Assembly: GCA_964464635.1 (NCBI GenBank)
Contig: CAYXGT010000042.1
Span: 1-24,097 of the forward strand
Length of the DNA stretch: 24,097 nucleotides
DNA from: CAYLMG01 sp964464635
Lineage (GTDB): Bacteria > Planctomycetota > Phycisphaerae > Sedimentisphaerales > Anaerobacaceae
Direction of reading: 5' to 3'
A program made the position numbers and the translations under genes. This document shows positions 17,601 to 23,773 of the stretch, piece by piece. How positions within the stretch are numbered: the first letter of the stretch is position 1; each line of letters begins with the position of its first letter. The notes under the pieces were generated by a model that made no database searches, was not told the DNA's origin, and saw only the letters and a program-made list of their open reading frames with translations.

Positions 17601-17813
17601 GCGGATGATTTTGAGGAGCGGGATTTGATTTTTGCCCGAATCAGTGACCTTGTCACTGTGCGAAGCGACGTCTTTACCGCCTATATACTCGTCCGTTTAG
17701 GCCGTGACGGCCCGCAAAAAAGAGTCATCGCAATTCTCGACAGAAGCGATGTCTCACCGATAGGTGGTAAAGTTAAATTGCTGAAGCTCTACGAGGTACC
17801 CGACGCAAGATAA
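14643..17813 (+). CDS. gspK: Giant GspK-like minor pseudopilin with fibronectin-like insert
   Basis: This 1056-residue protein is about three times the size of typical GspK. The N-terminus LTLPG|SAFIMVFVLTSLLALIG (cleavage after Gly13) lacks the +5 Glu, as GspK proteins do. Residues 886-902 (around ININNAPWFVLAQLP) and 914-925 (LAEAIVAYRDKM) form the helix-hairpin-helix-like segment typical of GspK. Residues about 572-690 are an inserted fibronectin-type module: PANGAEGIDPDIVLKW at its start, YCWRIDDVND at 662-671, FTTWPE at 684-689. I associate this module with planctomycete secreted proteins. It closes the G-H-I-J-K series. GspK caps the pseudopilus tip with I and J. The start follows a purine-rich AAGGCGGAAAG stretch. 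Confidence 0.85.
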   Translation: MKRKIFKNLTLPGSAFIMVFVLTSLLALIGLIFLLTSRIDKLSTSAIEQNKQLDAAVDTVIAQISQQLVIDTPDPNSGQEYYDYPDVYNRWLASIEPDKYDNGTPLNPNDDIYYWRQISDVTGYLSLNALVWGYTSPESPVWNVPVDVPGTSIYVPDYPEIEVTDGVLDENWADADGDGIADSKWIPLDSFDSVALDFVPDMTTNKGEPVYAAIRVIDNSAMLNVNTAYKFDPCDTDLIDEDGDFARGKKIDGTSQIQINLEGLARVDDTITEIQVSRCGYEVIDMNNSAGWNQFNNDMVRRIETPADTNYWPFDISDELELRNRFFLKTSVQTRLENLWFSTIGHSNFKQVPYSVGNGTLQEWWQAIKQLAYQPDRRHFLSTYNIDRTIDPFGFEMAYLNDPDFIAQDLYEDKLLPSIVKYYDSGSPGHDRLASEFAQVAANMKDYADSENPAEVTTVRDIFNKTHYGSETPRMYISELSFIHDYNDPNNKDALWGDPNTYLRYLYRSFGIEIFKEFDNDEKFDDWRLVINGPTSINPIILDDQLFRERGGRYYVIIFEDPNASLDEYVEWSDTPANGAEGIDPDIVLKWGGAWFFKQGKWYQSSSYDVYFAEDCKSTGDCNSTCKNIIDANHSTPEFIGNFPVGEFDPCGLLPLDLLTKYCWRIDDVNDACGLTDKGDTLSFTTWPERPSSIYGDPIGPNTVIFRPDSTIILQRYVEDVGGYIEVDRVGPTGLENIQDENDALIPLWLVDVNDPCFGEGAVRSFQRDIDSDRRIKRLWNILSPPHWSALDPTLGHSNSFSWPEEEFPCPRIQMLSHYLRNVGEIGKIFKKSTYYIAPARFNDRIQIADAEPDIRLDLWEPSSQDILNFISVYNPPGSEIRVKGRININNAPWFVLAQLPWVSKRIDYYQPSLAEAIVAYRDKMAITSGPDYSGRSGNPGFENIGQLNNVFLDPHEFRMDYYMDGVDQRWYPDMTFDRRTKVDGVADDFEERDLIFARISDLVTVRSDVFTAYILVRLGRDGPQKRVIAILDRSDVSPIGGKVKLLKLYEVPDAR

Positions 17814-18567
17814 CTTTTATTAAAATGGGCCACGAAGACACAAAGGCACAAATAAATATTGACCTTAATGATTTATCGCTGATACCTTGGGCACAAGTTG
17901 CACTGATTTAGCTGATTACGCTCCGTAAGGAGTCCCTGGGACTGAAAAAATTAAATTAGTTAAATCTGCGAAATTTATGCCCAAGGTATACGCGGTTAAT
18001 TATTTATTTATACTTTTCAACTTTCTTTTTTATTCTCTGCGTTCTCTGCGAACTCTGCGGTAAAATTCTTACTATTTTTGTTTAATATTTTCCGTGAAAT
18101 CTGTGAAATCAGTGGCTAAATTTTATTCGTGCCTTTTCGTGTCATTTTGTGGTTTATTTTCTTCTTTTAACTTGTGCACTTGTGACTTTTGACTTATTTC
18201 TTCGTGTTTATTCGTGTTAATTTATGCCCAAGGTATCAGCGATTAAATAATTCGTGCATTTTCGTGTAATTCGTGGTTGGTTTTTGTTTTTTATTTTGAA
18301 TTTCGGTAATTCGAATTTGTCCTTCGCTTTTTTTATTGAAAGTTCTGAGTTGAATGTTGGATGTTTTGTTTTTAGCCTGTTGTCTGTATTCTGGTTTTTG
18401 CCCCCGCAAATCCTCACCCGGTGTTTTTACGAATGGGAAAAATTATCAACGCCAAAATTATAACCAATCCCAAACCCGCAGGAATAACAATAAAAAGAAT
18501 TTAATCTTGTTTCAAAGCCTTACTCGGAATAATTATAATTGGTTAAAATTCTATTCTAATTTTAGAT
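17814..18567. repeat. Non-coding repeat-word region after the secretion operon
   Basis: These 754 bases contain no credible gene. The content is a mosaic of recurring words: CACGAAG near 17831, CTCTGCG three times (18035-18060), CTGTGAAATC-like at 18101, and TTCGTG or TTTCGTG about nine times between 18127 and 18275. TTGAAAGTTC with ATGTTGGA occurs near 18336-18362 and recurs near 22918-22936. Three copies of TGCCCAAGGTAT are listed separately. AACCAAT / ATTGGTT (about 18462 and 18538) could help terminate transcription of the converging operon, but the evidence is weak. Confidence 0.6.
17875..18243. repeat. Inverted repeat with 19-bp arms, plus an internal partial copy
   Basis: ATCGCTGATACCTTGGGCA (17875-17893) is the exact reverse complement of 18225-18243, and pairing continues for a few bases beyond a one-base offset. 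A third partial copy in the right-arm orientation, TGCCCAAGGTAT (17978-17989), can pair with the left arm. Between those, GATTTAGCTGATT (17905-17917) can pair with AATTAGTTAAATC (about 17954-17966, with G-U pairs). CTCC-GTAA-GGAG (17921-17932) and AGTCCC-T-GGGACT (17931-17943) also form small hairpins. The layout resembles a non-autonomous repeat element. No transposase is present. Confidence 0.55.
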
Positions 18568-19583
18568 TTATCTTTCTTTTTTATTCACTATTTCCTGATA
18601 AGCATTTTCCGCAGCTTCTCTGACCTCTTCATCCGGGTCATCGAACATTCTTTCAATGGACGGCAGATAATTTTCATCATCACATAGACGGGCCATAGCA
18701 TGTAATGCCTCACAACGTATAATTGGTTCAGTGCTATTTAAAAGCCCGATAATTGTTGGTATTGCTTCATCTACTTTGAATCTTCCTATCTCTCTTATCA
18801 CATCTTTTCTTACTTTCATACATTTTGAATACATTGCCAAATCCAATAAACTCTGAATTGCATGTGAATTCCCTATTGTTGCAAGCGCCCAAACTGAATA
18901 GGCACTATAAGACGGGCTATCGTTCTCGTTACAATCAAGANNNNNNNNNNCTCTTTCAGCAATTTAACTGAAATATCCGGCTCTGATAAAGTAAAAGCTT
19001 CTGCAGCACGACGAACAAAAAGTTCGTTTTTTGATTTAAGCATCTTCAGATACTTTCTCATATGCATTTCCAATTCCACGCCGGATGCGTATCTTAAATC
19101 AAATTCAATAACCCCTGATATATTTAGAGCTCGTTTATTTTCTAAACGGTTTTCATATATTCTCATAGCACCGGAGTATGTGACCGTATATTTTCCCTCG
19201 TCTTTGAAATTCAGCAGTTTATTGATAAAAACAATATCATTGTAGTCCTCACCGGATTTGAGCGGATAAACAGCAGATAAAATTGATATTTGGCTTGGCG
19301 GCTCTTTCCTTTCGACTGGTTTATTACTATCATCAACCGCATTAAAATCGAAATGTGCCCAGACTGCTTCTCCAATTCTAACCGTATTTGGACCTCCATT
19401 AATAATATTTATATTTAACACAATCGGCTCGCCTATCACGAACTCGTCTTTTCCCAACATCGCTCTGACTGATATTTTTTCTGTGAAGCTCTCCGAGTCA
19501 CCCAAACATAAATTACAAATGTTAATTATCATTAAAAAAGAGAGAAACGTCTTTTTACAAATAATTATTTCAAAATTTGCCAT
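18568..19583 (-). CDS. Exported HEAT-repeat protein, split by an assembly gap
   Basis: The gene starts at 19583 with a strong Shine-Dalgarno (AAGGAG) seven bases upstream and a signal peptide (hydrophobic 13-28, ending CLG). Residues 30-170 look like a beta-sandwich ('LGKDEFVIGEPIVLNINI'). From about 175 HEAT-like helices appear (FVRRAAEAFTLSEPDISVKL). The 211th codon abuts the N run (18941-18950). On the other side the open frame resumes out of phase: it is open from 18939 and encodes 123 more residues of HEAT repeat (YSAYSVWALATIGN, CEALHAMARL, DEEVREAAENAYQEI) to a stop at 18568. A gap length of 3n+2 instead of 10 would join the halves. Function is unknown. It is the third gene of the minus-strand operon. 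Confidence 0.72.
18941..18950. other. Assembly gap (10 N)
   Basis: Ten undetermined bases sit inside the HEAT-repeat gene. Coding continues on both sides in different frames, so the true length is probably not 10 and is likely of the form 3n+2. Confidence 0.95.
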
Positions 19584-19603
19584 AATATTTCTCCTTGTAT
19601 AAA

Positions 19604-21079
19604 TTAATTATCATCCATATCTTGTTCTCCTGAACAAGTAGATACTGTTGTTTCTATCCAGTAATCATCCTCCTGTTTTTCATAAACAAGAAATTCAGTT
19701 TCACTATCTACTATCAAGTCTTCTATTAGACCACATCTTTTACACTCATACGTCCACGTCTGAAACCACCAGGCATAATCCCATGTTTCATTGGTCACAG
19801 ATGTTTTCAAATATCCTTGCTCATCAACAATACCACCCATCGACATTACTATAGGTGGATGTGGATTAGGCGCTGCAATGTCATAAAAAGGTGGAGTAAA
19901 TCCACTTGCGTCGTCAAACGATTCGCTAAGAAAGCATAAGTACAAATCAGACACATCACCGCTATCACTTTACCATCCATATATAACATCAAGCCCGTAG
20001 TACAATTGATTGGACATTGGACTACAGGTAGATATCGCAAAATTTATAGGATGAGCGCAGTCAGGTTGTTCTATATTCAACAACGCCCAGTCTTGATCAA
20101 AAATATATCCATAATAAAACCATAAAACAACTTCACCTGCCGCGCAACCTTCGGCATAAATCTTCTCCGGCAATGATTCTTGCGAAAGGTCAAAGCTCGT
20201 GGCTGTTAATTCCGTTCCTTTTTCCTCGCTTAACCACAACCTGACCTCTCCACCGTTGCTCGACCCCGCTGTGAAAGTAACTGTTCCCGATTGCAGTTCA
20301 GGCACTATCGACAACGTAAGCTCAACAAGGTCATCTTCATCAGCTACCGGCCCGCTGTCACTAAAATCAGGTACACTGTTTGAATCGTCATCATCATTAT
20401 TAACCAAAATATCTTTACCCGGGTCCATTTCCTCTTCTTCCGTCAAATCTTCCACTATCAAATCAAGGTCGAAAACATATACATCCTTACTGAAAGAGCC
20501 GCAATCTGTATTGACTGTTACCGTGTATTTGCCGGTCTCATACCATGCCGTCGTGAATGTGGCCCCTCCCTGCTGCGTCGCCGGGTCCCCGCCGCCCGAC
20601 CAGCTTTGCACAAGAGGACCGGCTGGCCCTATCGCGTCAATCCCGAAAGTCGGAGGATACGTATCCATCCACTCTAAAGGCCAGTTCAAAGGTCCCTCGC
20701 CCAAACCGTTTATCTGAACTGAACCGACTAAATCCCAGCATTCATTCTCTGACCAGTCGCCCTCGTCGTCTTTGACTCTCAATTCTATATAATATGCTCC
20801 CGGCTCCGAAAAACTGCAGCTGAAGTTTTTACTTCCCTGGCCCTGTATATTTGTCGCTTCCTCGGGATAAGTCCATTCATAATCAGTTATATTACCGCCA
20901 TCCGGGTCATAGGAGTCGCCAGCATCGAACTGAAAAGTTCCGGCGTGGCACTGTACGCTGTCACTGGTGCATTCGAATTCCGCTACCGGCTTAGACGAGC
21001 ACGCTAAAACATCATTTACTGCTGCAAAAACAATCATTACAGATATTATAATAAATTTAGCAATTCTTTTGGGAATCAT
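19604..21079 (-). pseudogene. PKD-domain exported protein interrupted by an in-frame TAA
   Basis: Translation starts at 21079 (overlapping the previous stop as ATGA). A signal sequence covers residues 1-26; 'VLAC' at 24-27 could be a loose lipobox. Residues 28-118 are a PKD domain (FDAGDSYDPDGG, SEPGAYYIELRVKDDEGD). A second beta-rich part follows, with an acidic stretch (about 213-250, rich in Asp and Glu). Codon 370 (19970-19972) is TAA, giving a 369-residue product. The same frame then continues for 121 codons of protein-like sequence (SDSGDVSDLYLCFLSESFDD, then WWFQTWTYECKRCG) to 19604. The only restart is a GTG at 19954 without a Shine-Dalgarno. CAA to TAA is one C-to-T change. The product may be truncated, read through, or the stop may be an assembly error. 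Confidence 0.65.
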
Positions 21080-22632
21080 TTCTCTCCCTCCAGTAAAAGT
21101 AAATATTCGAATCTCCTGTCAACATTTGCAAGCCTTGACTCAGCCGCAGAACTTGCCTTGCTGTCCGGATAATTATCTAAGACCTTCTGATACGAATCTT
21201 TGATTAAAGCTAATCCCTCCTCTTTCTCGATTTTTCCATACCTTAGCATACCTTCATAACAATTGCCTGTAAGATACTGTGCATAACAGGCCATCTTTTC
21301 GCTGGGATATTTTTCCACCACGGTTTCATAGCACTTTATCGCCTCACCGTATTCATCGAAATACAGCCACGAATCACCCATCAGATACCATGTCTCGGCC
21401 TTGCTGAAATCGTCCGGAGACTTGTCGATAATTATTTCGCATATCTCAATAACTTTTCTAAACGAATTGTTTTTATAAGGTGTAGGATCCTTGATTTTCC
21501 CCCCTCTGGAATAATACCCCTCGATAATTTCGAATATTCTCGCGTAAAGCTGCAGATTATCGTTATGGTCTTCGATAAATTCGTTAACTACTTTGGTAAC
21601 ATTGACATCGTTGACCTACAGCTCCTCCCGCAGAGCTATTATATCCATACCGAACTGTCCATCGACACCCGTCGGCGTGTCTCCGAATTCTCCGATTACC
21701 TCTTCGAAAAGCCCCCTTGTGATTTCGTCCGGCTCGAAATTATTCTGCCTGTCACATTCTTTCGCTACATTAAAAATCTCCTCGGACAGCGCCGGCTGTT
21801 CTGCAAATACGGTATATAGCGTCTCGAATTCCCTGTAAAAACCGTCATAGTCTCCATTGCGAAGATAATAATAAATAGTCCCAACTTGTGACCTCATCGC
21901 CTCTTCCCTGTCAGGGAAATGCTCGATATTGTATCGATTGACATCAAGGGCCTTATCGTATTCTTCAACCTCGTCACACCTGCATGCTATAAACCATATC
22001 TCTTTAGGCAAGCTCTCTTGTTCTGCAAAAGCGGTGCGCAGCTTATCGAACTCCCTGTCGAAACCATCATAGTCCTGGTTGCGAAGATAATAATAAATAG
22101 TCCCGACCTGCGACCACATCGCCTCTATCCTGCCAGGGAAATGCTCGATATTGTATCTATTGACCTCAAGGGCCTTATCGTATTCTCCAAACCCGTCGTA
22201 TATACTTGCTACTCGCCAAACCTCTTTAGGCAGACTCGGTTGAGCAGCAAACACCGTAACAAGATTATTGAAAGCCGATTCAAAAGCTGATTCGCTCTTT
22301 TCACGAATGTGATGTTCGATTATCTCCGTCTGGGACCACATTGCCTCTATTTTATCAGGATTGTTTTCTACGTTGTACTGATTAAGCTCGTATGCCTTGT
22401 CATACTCCTGCATCTGCTTATATTTTGCGGCTATTTGCCATATCGTCTCCGCTATCTTTTCGTCTCCGGCAACATCTGTCAGCAATTGCTGCGTTTGCGC
22501 TTGTGCCTCTGCATAATTACCCTGCTCGATTAAGGAAACAATACTTGTCCTTGCCTGCTCAATATCACCGAATGCATAACTGACACAAAAAATAAGCCAG
22601 AAAAGCACCATAACTCTGATTTTCTTATACAT
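21076..22632 (-). pseudogene. Exported TPR protein interrupted by an in-frame TAG
   Basis: ATG 22632 was chosen because it follows a perfect AAAGGAGGT Shine-Dalgarno and opens a signal peptide (residues 1-22, MYKKIRVMVLFWLIFCVSYA). An upstream ATG at 22719 would bury both. Residues 76-297 are three tandem 74-residue TPR-like units (each beginning EYDKA). Codon 339 (21616-21618) is TAG, so the plain product has 338 residues. The frame stays open for a further 179 codons with clear TPR content (EYGEAIKCYETVVEKYP, ALIKDSYQKVLDNYP) and ends in ATGA overlap with the PKD gene. The first ATG after the stop is 21381, leaving about 78 protein-like codons unexplained. CAG to TAG is one C-to-T change. 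This is the first gene of the operon. Confidence 0.68.
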
Positions 22633-22638
22633 AGACAG

Positions 22639-22711
22639 ACCTCCTTTATTTGTGTTTACTTTTAATCTGCGGATATGGGGTGTGTTTGCCTGCTCGTAAA
22701 GACCTGGAGGT
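22639..22711 (-). promoter_or_regulatory. Possible Shine-Dalgarno-masking leader pairing
   Basis: On the minus strand, ACCTCC (22711-22706) is exactly complementary to the Shine-Dalgarno GGAGGT (22644-22639) of the TPR gene, across a 61-nt loop. Six pairs over that distance could be chance, but it involves the whole ribosome-binding core. Confidence 0.25.
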
Positions 22712-22789
22712 TTAATCAAATAATCACGGGTGTGTAATCATTTTCCTCAAATCTCGCTTTTTATTACTTTTTTACTTTTTATATTTACC

Positions 22790-22818
22790 ATTAAAATAAC
22801 CCCCATCCACAATGTCAA
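22790..22818 (-). promoter_or_regulatory. Strong sigma-70-like promoter for the TPR-PKD-HEAT operon
   Basis: On the minus strand, TTGACA (22818-22813, a perfect -35) and TTTAAT (22795-22790, five of six to TATAAT) are separated by exactly 17 bases. Transcription would start near 22783 and give a leader of about 150 nt before the TPR start codon. Confidence 0.6.
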
Positions 22819-22892
22819 GAAAAAAGTGAAAATATTTTACTCTAATTCACTGTCTTTTACCCGATTCCGTCTTCCGCCCGCCCTTCGTAGCT

Positions 22893-23099
22893 TCAGCGTA
22901 GAATGGTCTCCCTTTTTTTGAAAGTTCGATGTTGGAAGTTCACTTTCCACCCGCTGTCTTCAGCCTTCTGTTTTTTGAGATATTTTCTCATTGATTGCAC
23001 ATCCGGACCTATTGTTGAATACATTTCTTTTTTGCCTTTTTGCACTACGCAGGCGATTGTTTTCTTGCTATCGATATCGAACCCTATATACTTATCCAT
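22893..23099 (-). pseudogene. IS110-family transposase, N-terminal remnant
   Basis: The frame starts at ATG 23099 behind a perfect Shine-Dalgarno (AAGGAGG). It encodes YIGFDIDSKKTIACVVQKGK (residues 4-23), then TIGPDVQSMRKYLKKQK (29-45). This is the start of the IS110 DEDD recombinase domain, with the first catalytic Asp in 'FDID'. Normal IS110 transposases have 300-400 residues. Here similarity stops at about residue 45 (near 22965) and the rest of the 68 codons run into spacer-repeat sequence (the TTGAAAGTTC word). The element is dead; only its 5' end and the start of the coding region remain. Confidence 0.7.
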
Positions 23100-23230
23100 A
23101 CTGAGCCTCCTTACGCATAAAGGTTAATGTGCTGTGCTACGAGCACAAGCGCGCAAATTTATATTAGGGCGTTTTGCGACCCTGTATTATAACCTATGCT
23201 TTGGAGGCTCCGGTTTCATAGTTTGTTAGT
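23100..23230 (-). mobile_element. IS110 left-end non-coding region, possible bridge-RNA remnant
   Basis: The region immediately upstream of the IS110 start contains two hairpins. One is TGTGCT (23133-23138) with AGCACA (23142-23147). The other is AGGGCG (23166-23171) with CG-A-CCCT (23177-23183). In IS110-group elements the 5' non-coding end encodes the structured bridge RNA that guides recombination. Position and hairpins fit, but the outer boundary of the element is not identified and no guide loops can be assigned by eye. Confidence 0.35.
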
Positions 23231-23275
23231 GGTTAGATTTTTATTGAAATATATGCCATATATGGTACAATAACT

Positions 23276-23390
23276 CTGTGTGTTAGAAAACACACGTAGG
23301 GAGGACATTTCCTCAAGCGGCTTGTCTCGCCGAAGTCTTGACGTAGGCGGAAGCCCCGCACGTTTCTGAACAGCAGTTCAAGAAACAATT
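23276..23390 (+). mobile_element. Structured segment resembling an IS200/IS605-type right end
   Basis: A series of hairpins lies in about 110 bases: GTGTGTT-AGAA-AACACAC (23278-23295), GAGGA-CATT-TCCTC (23301-23314), GGC-GGAA-GCC (23346-23355), and TTTCTGAAC-AGCA-GTTCAAGAAA (23363-23385, one bulge). The order of a hairpin chain, a 'GGCGGAAGCCCCG' core and a final imperfect hairpin is reminiscent of the right ends of IS200/IS605 elements, where the omega RNA of TnpB is encoded. No TnpA or TnpB reading frame is near, so this would be a solo end or a non-autonomous copy. Another structured RNA is possible. Confidence 0.3.
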
Positions 23391-23574
23391 TAGTCATAAC
23401 CTTTTATGCAATAAGGACTAACAAATGTCCAACACTACGAGAATCAACTATCCGACATCGAGAATCGGAAAACTAATTAACAAATTCACCAATTAACTTT
23501 CTTAAGGCACCTCTACATCTGTCGAGAGAGCTCTACAAATCAAACCTTTTTATGCAAAACGAACCCAATTCGTA
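23391..23574. other. Spacer with no recognised gene
   Basis: No reading frame is convincing. A TAATTAAC-type word recurs at 23474-23498 (CTAATTAAC, CCAATTAAC), as in the gspJ-gspK spacer. CCGACATCGAGAATCGG (23453-23469) is a short imperfect palindrome. Confidence 0.5.
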
Positions 23575-23770
23575 CCACGGGCTTCCAGCCCGTGGGTCAT
23601 TGCTAAGTGTTTGCAATATAACCAGATATGTAAATGTACGCCCCGTCGGACTACCCGAAAACTGCCCAAAAAACGAACCCAAACGAACCCAATTCAAACC
23701 CAATTTTAGCCCAAAATTGGCTTCGTTTTCCCCAATTTTGGCTTCGTTTTTCACAAATATTGGCTTTGTA
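23558..23770. repeat. Tandem and dispersed short repeats near lpxL
   Basis: AACGAACCCAATTC occurs at 23558-23571 and again at 23682-23695, with further ACGAACCCAA copies beside the second. Downstream, CCAAAATTGGCTTCGTTTT (23711-23729) and CCAATTTTGGCTTCGTTTTT (23732-23751) are near-identical at about 21-base spacing. A third degraded copy follows (ATTGGCTTTG, 23759-23768). The long minus-strand frame running through here is a by-product of this repeat. Confidence 0.6.
23575..23595. repeat. CCACGGGCT palindrome (REP-like)
   Basis: CCACGGGCT (23575-23583) and AGCCCGTGG (23587-23595) form a perfect 9-bp GC-rich hairpin with a TCC loop. Short palindromes of this kind are commonly dispersed between genes. 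It could also act as a bidirectional stop signal, but no T-run follows. Confidence 0.6.
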
Positions 23771-23773
23771 ATT

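Larger units (their letters stand above)
22633..22892. other. Leader and upstream region of the TPR-PKD-HEAT operon
   Basis: This AT-rich stretch of 260 bases has no gene. On the minus strand it holds a good promoter (22790-22818), then a leader of about 150 nt with two ACACACCC copies and an ACCTCC that could mask the Shine-Dalgarno of the TPR gene. Its right edge contains the words CTTCGTAGCTTCAGCGTAG seen in repeat-rich planctomycete spacers. Confidence 0.5.

Noticed and set aside
18254..18623. Small plus-strand open frames after the secretion operon
   Set aside because: They consist of TTCGTG-type repeat words and AT-rich spacer, overlap the end of the HEAT gene and show no protein-like pattern.
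18568..18846. Independent 92-residue HEAT protein starting at a TTG
   Set aside because: The frame is open up to the N gap and continues the HEAT repeats of the upstream half.
19604..19954. Independent 116-residue gene
   Set aside because: It starts only at a GTG without ribosome site and is exactly in frame with the PKD gene upstream of the TAA, so it is better explained as its 3' part.
20199..20717. A 172-codon plus-strand frame opposite the PKD gene
   Set aside because: It is Ser/Thr/Pro-rich shadow sequence antisense to a gene with signal peptide and PKD domain.
21076..21381. Independent 101-residue TPR gene
   Set aside because: The same frame is open and protein-like for 78 codons upstream back to the TAG of the larger TPR gene; ATG 21381 has no Shine-Dalgarno.
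18568..22632. Reassigned stop codons (Gln) in this organism
   Set aside because: Other genes in the window end normally at TAA and TAG, and their frames contain no such internal stops.
22633..22719. Earlier in-frame ATG for the TPR gene
   Set aside because: It would translate through the perfect Shine-Dalgarno and bury the signal peptide.
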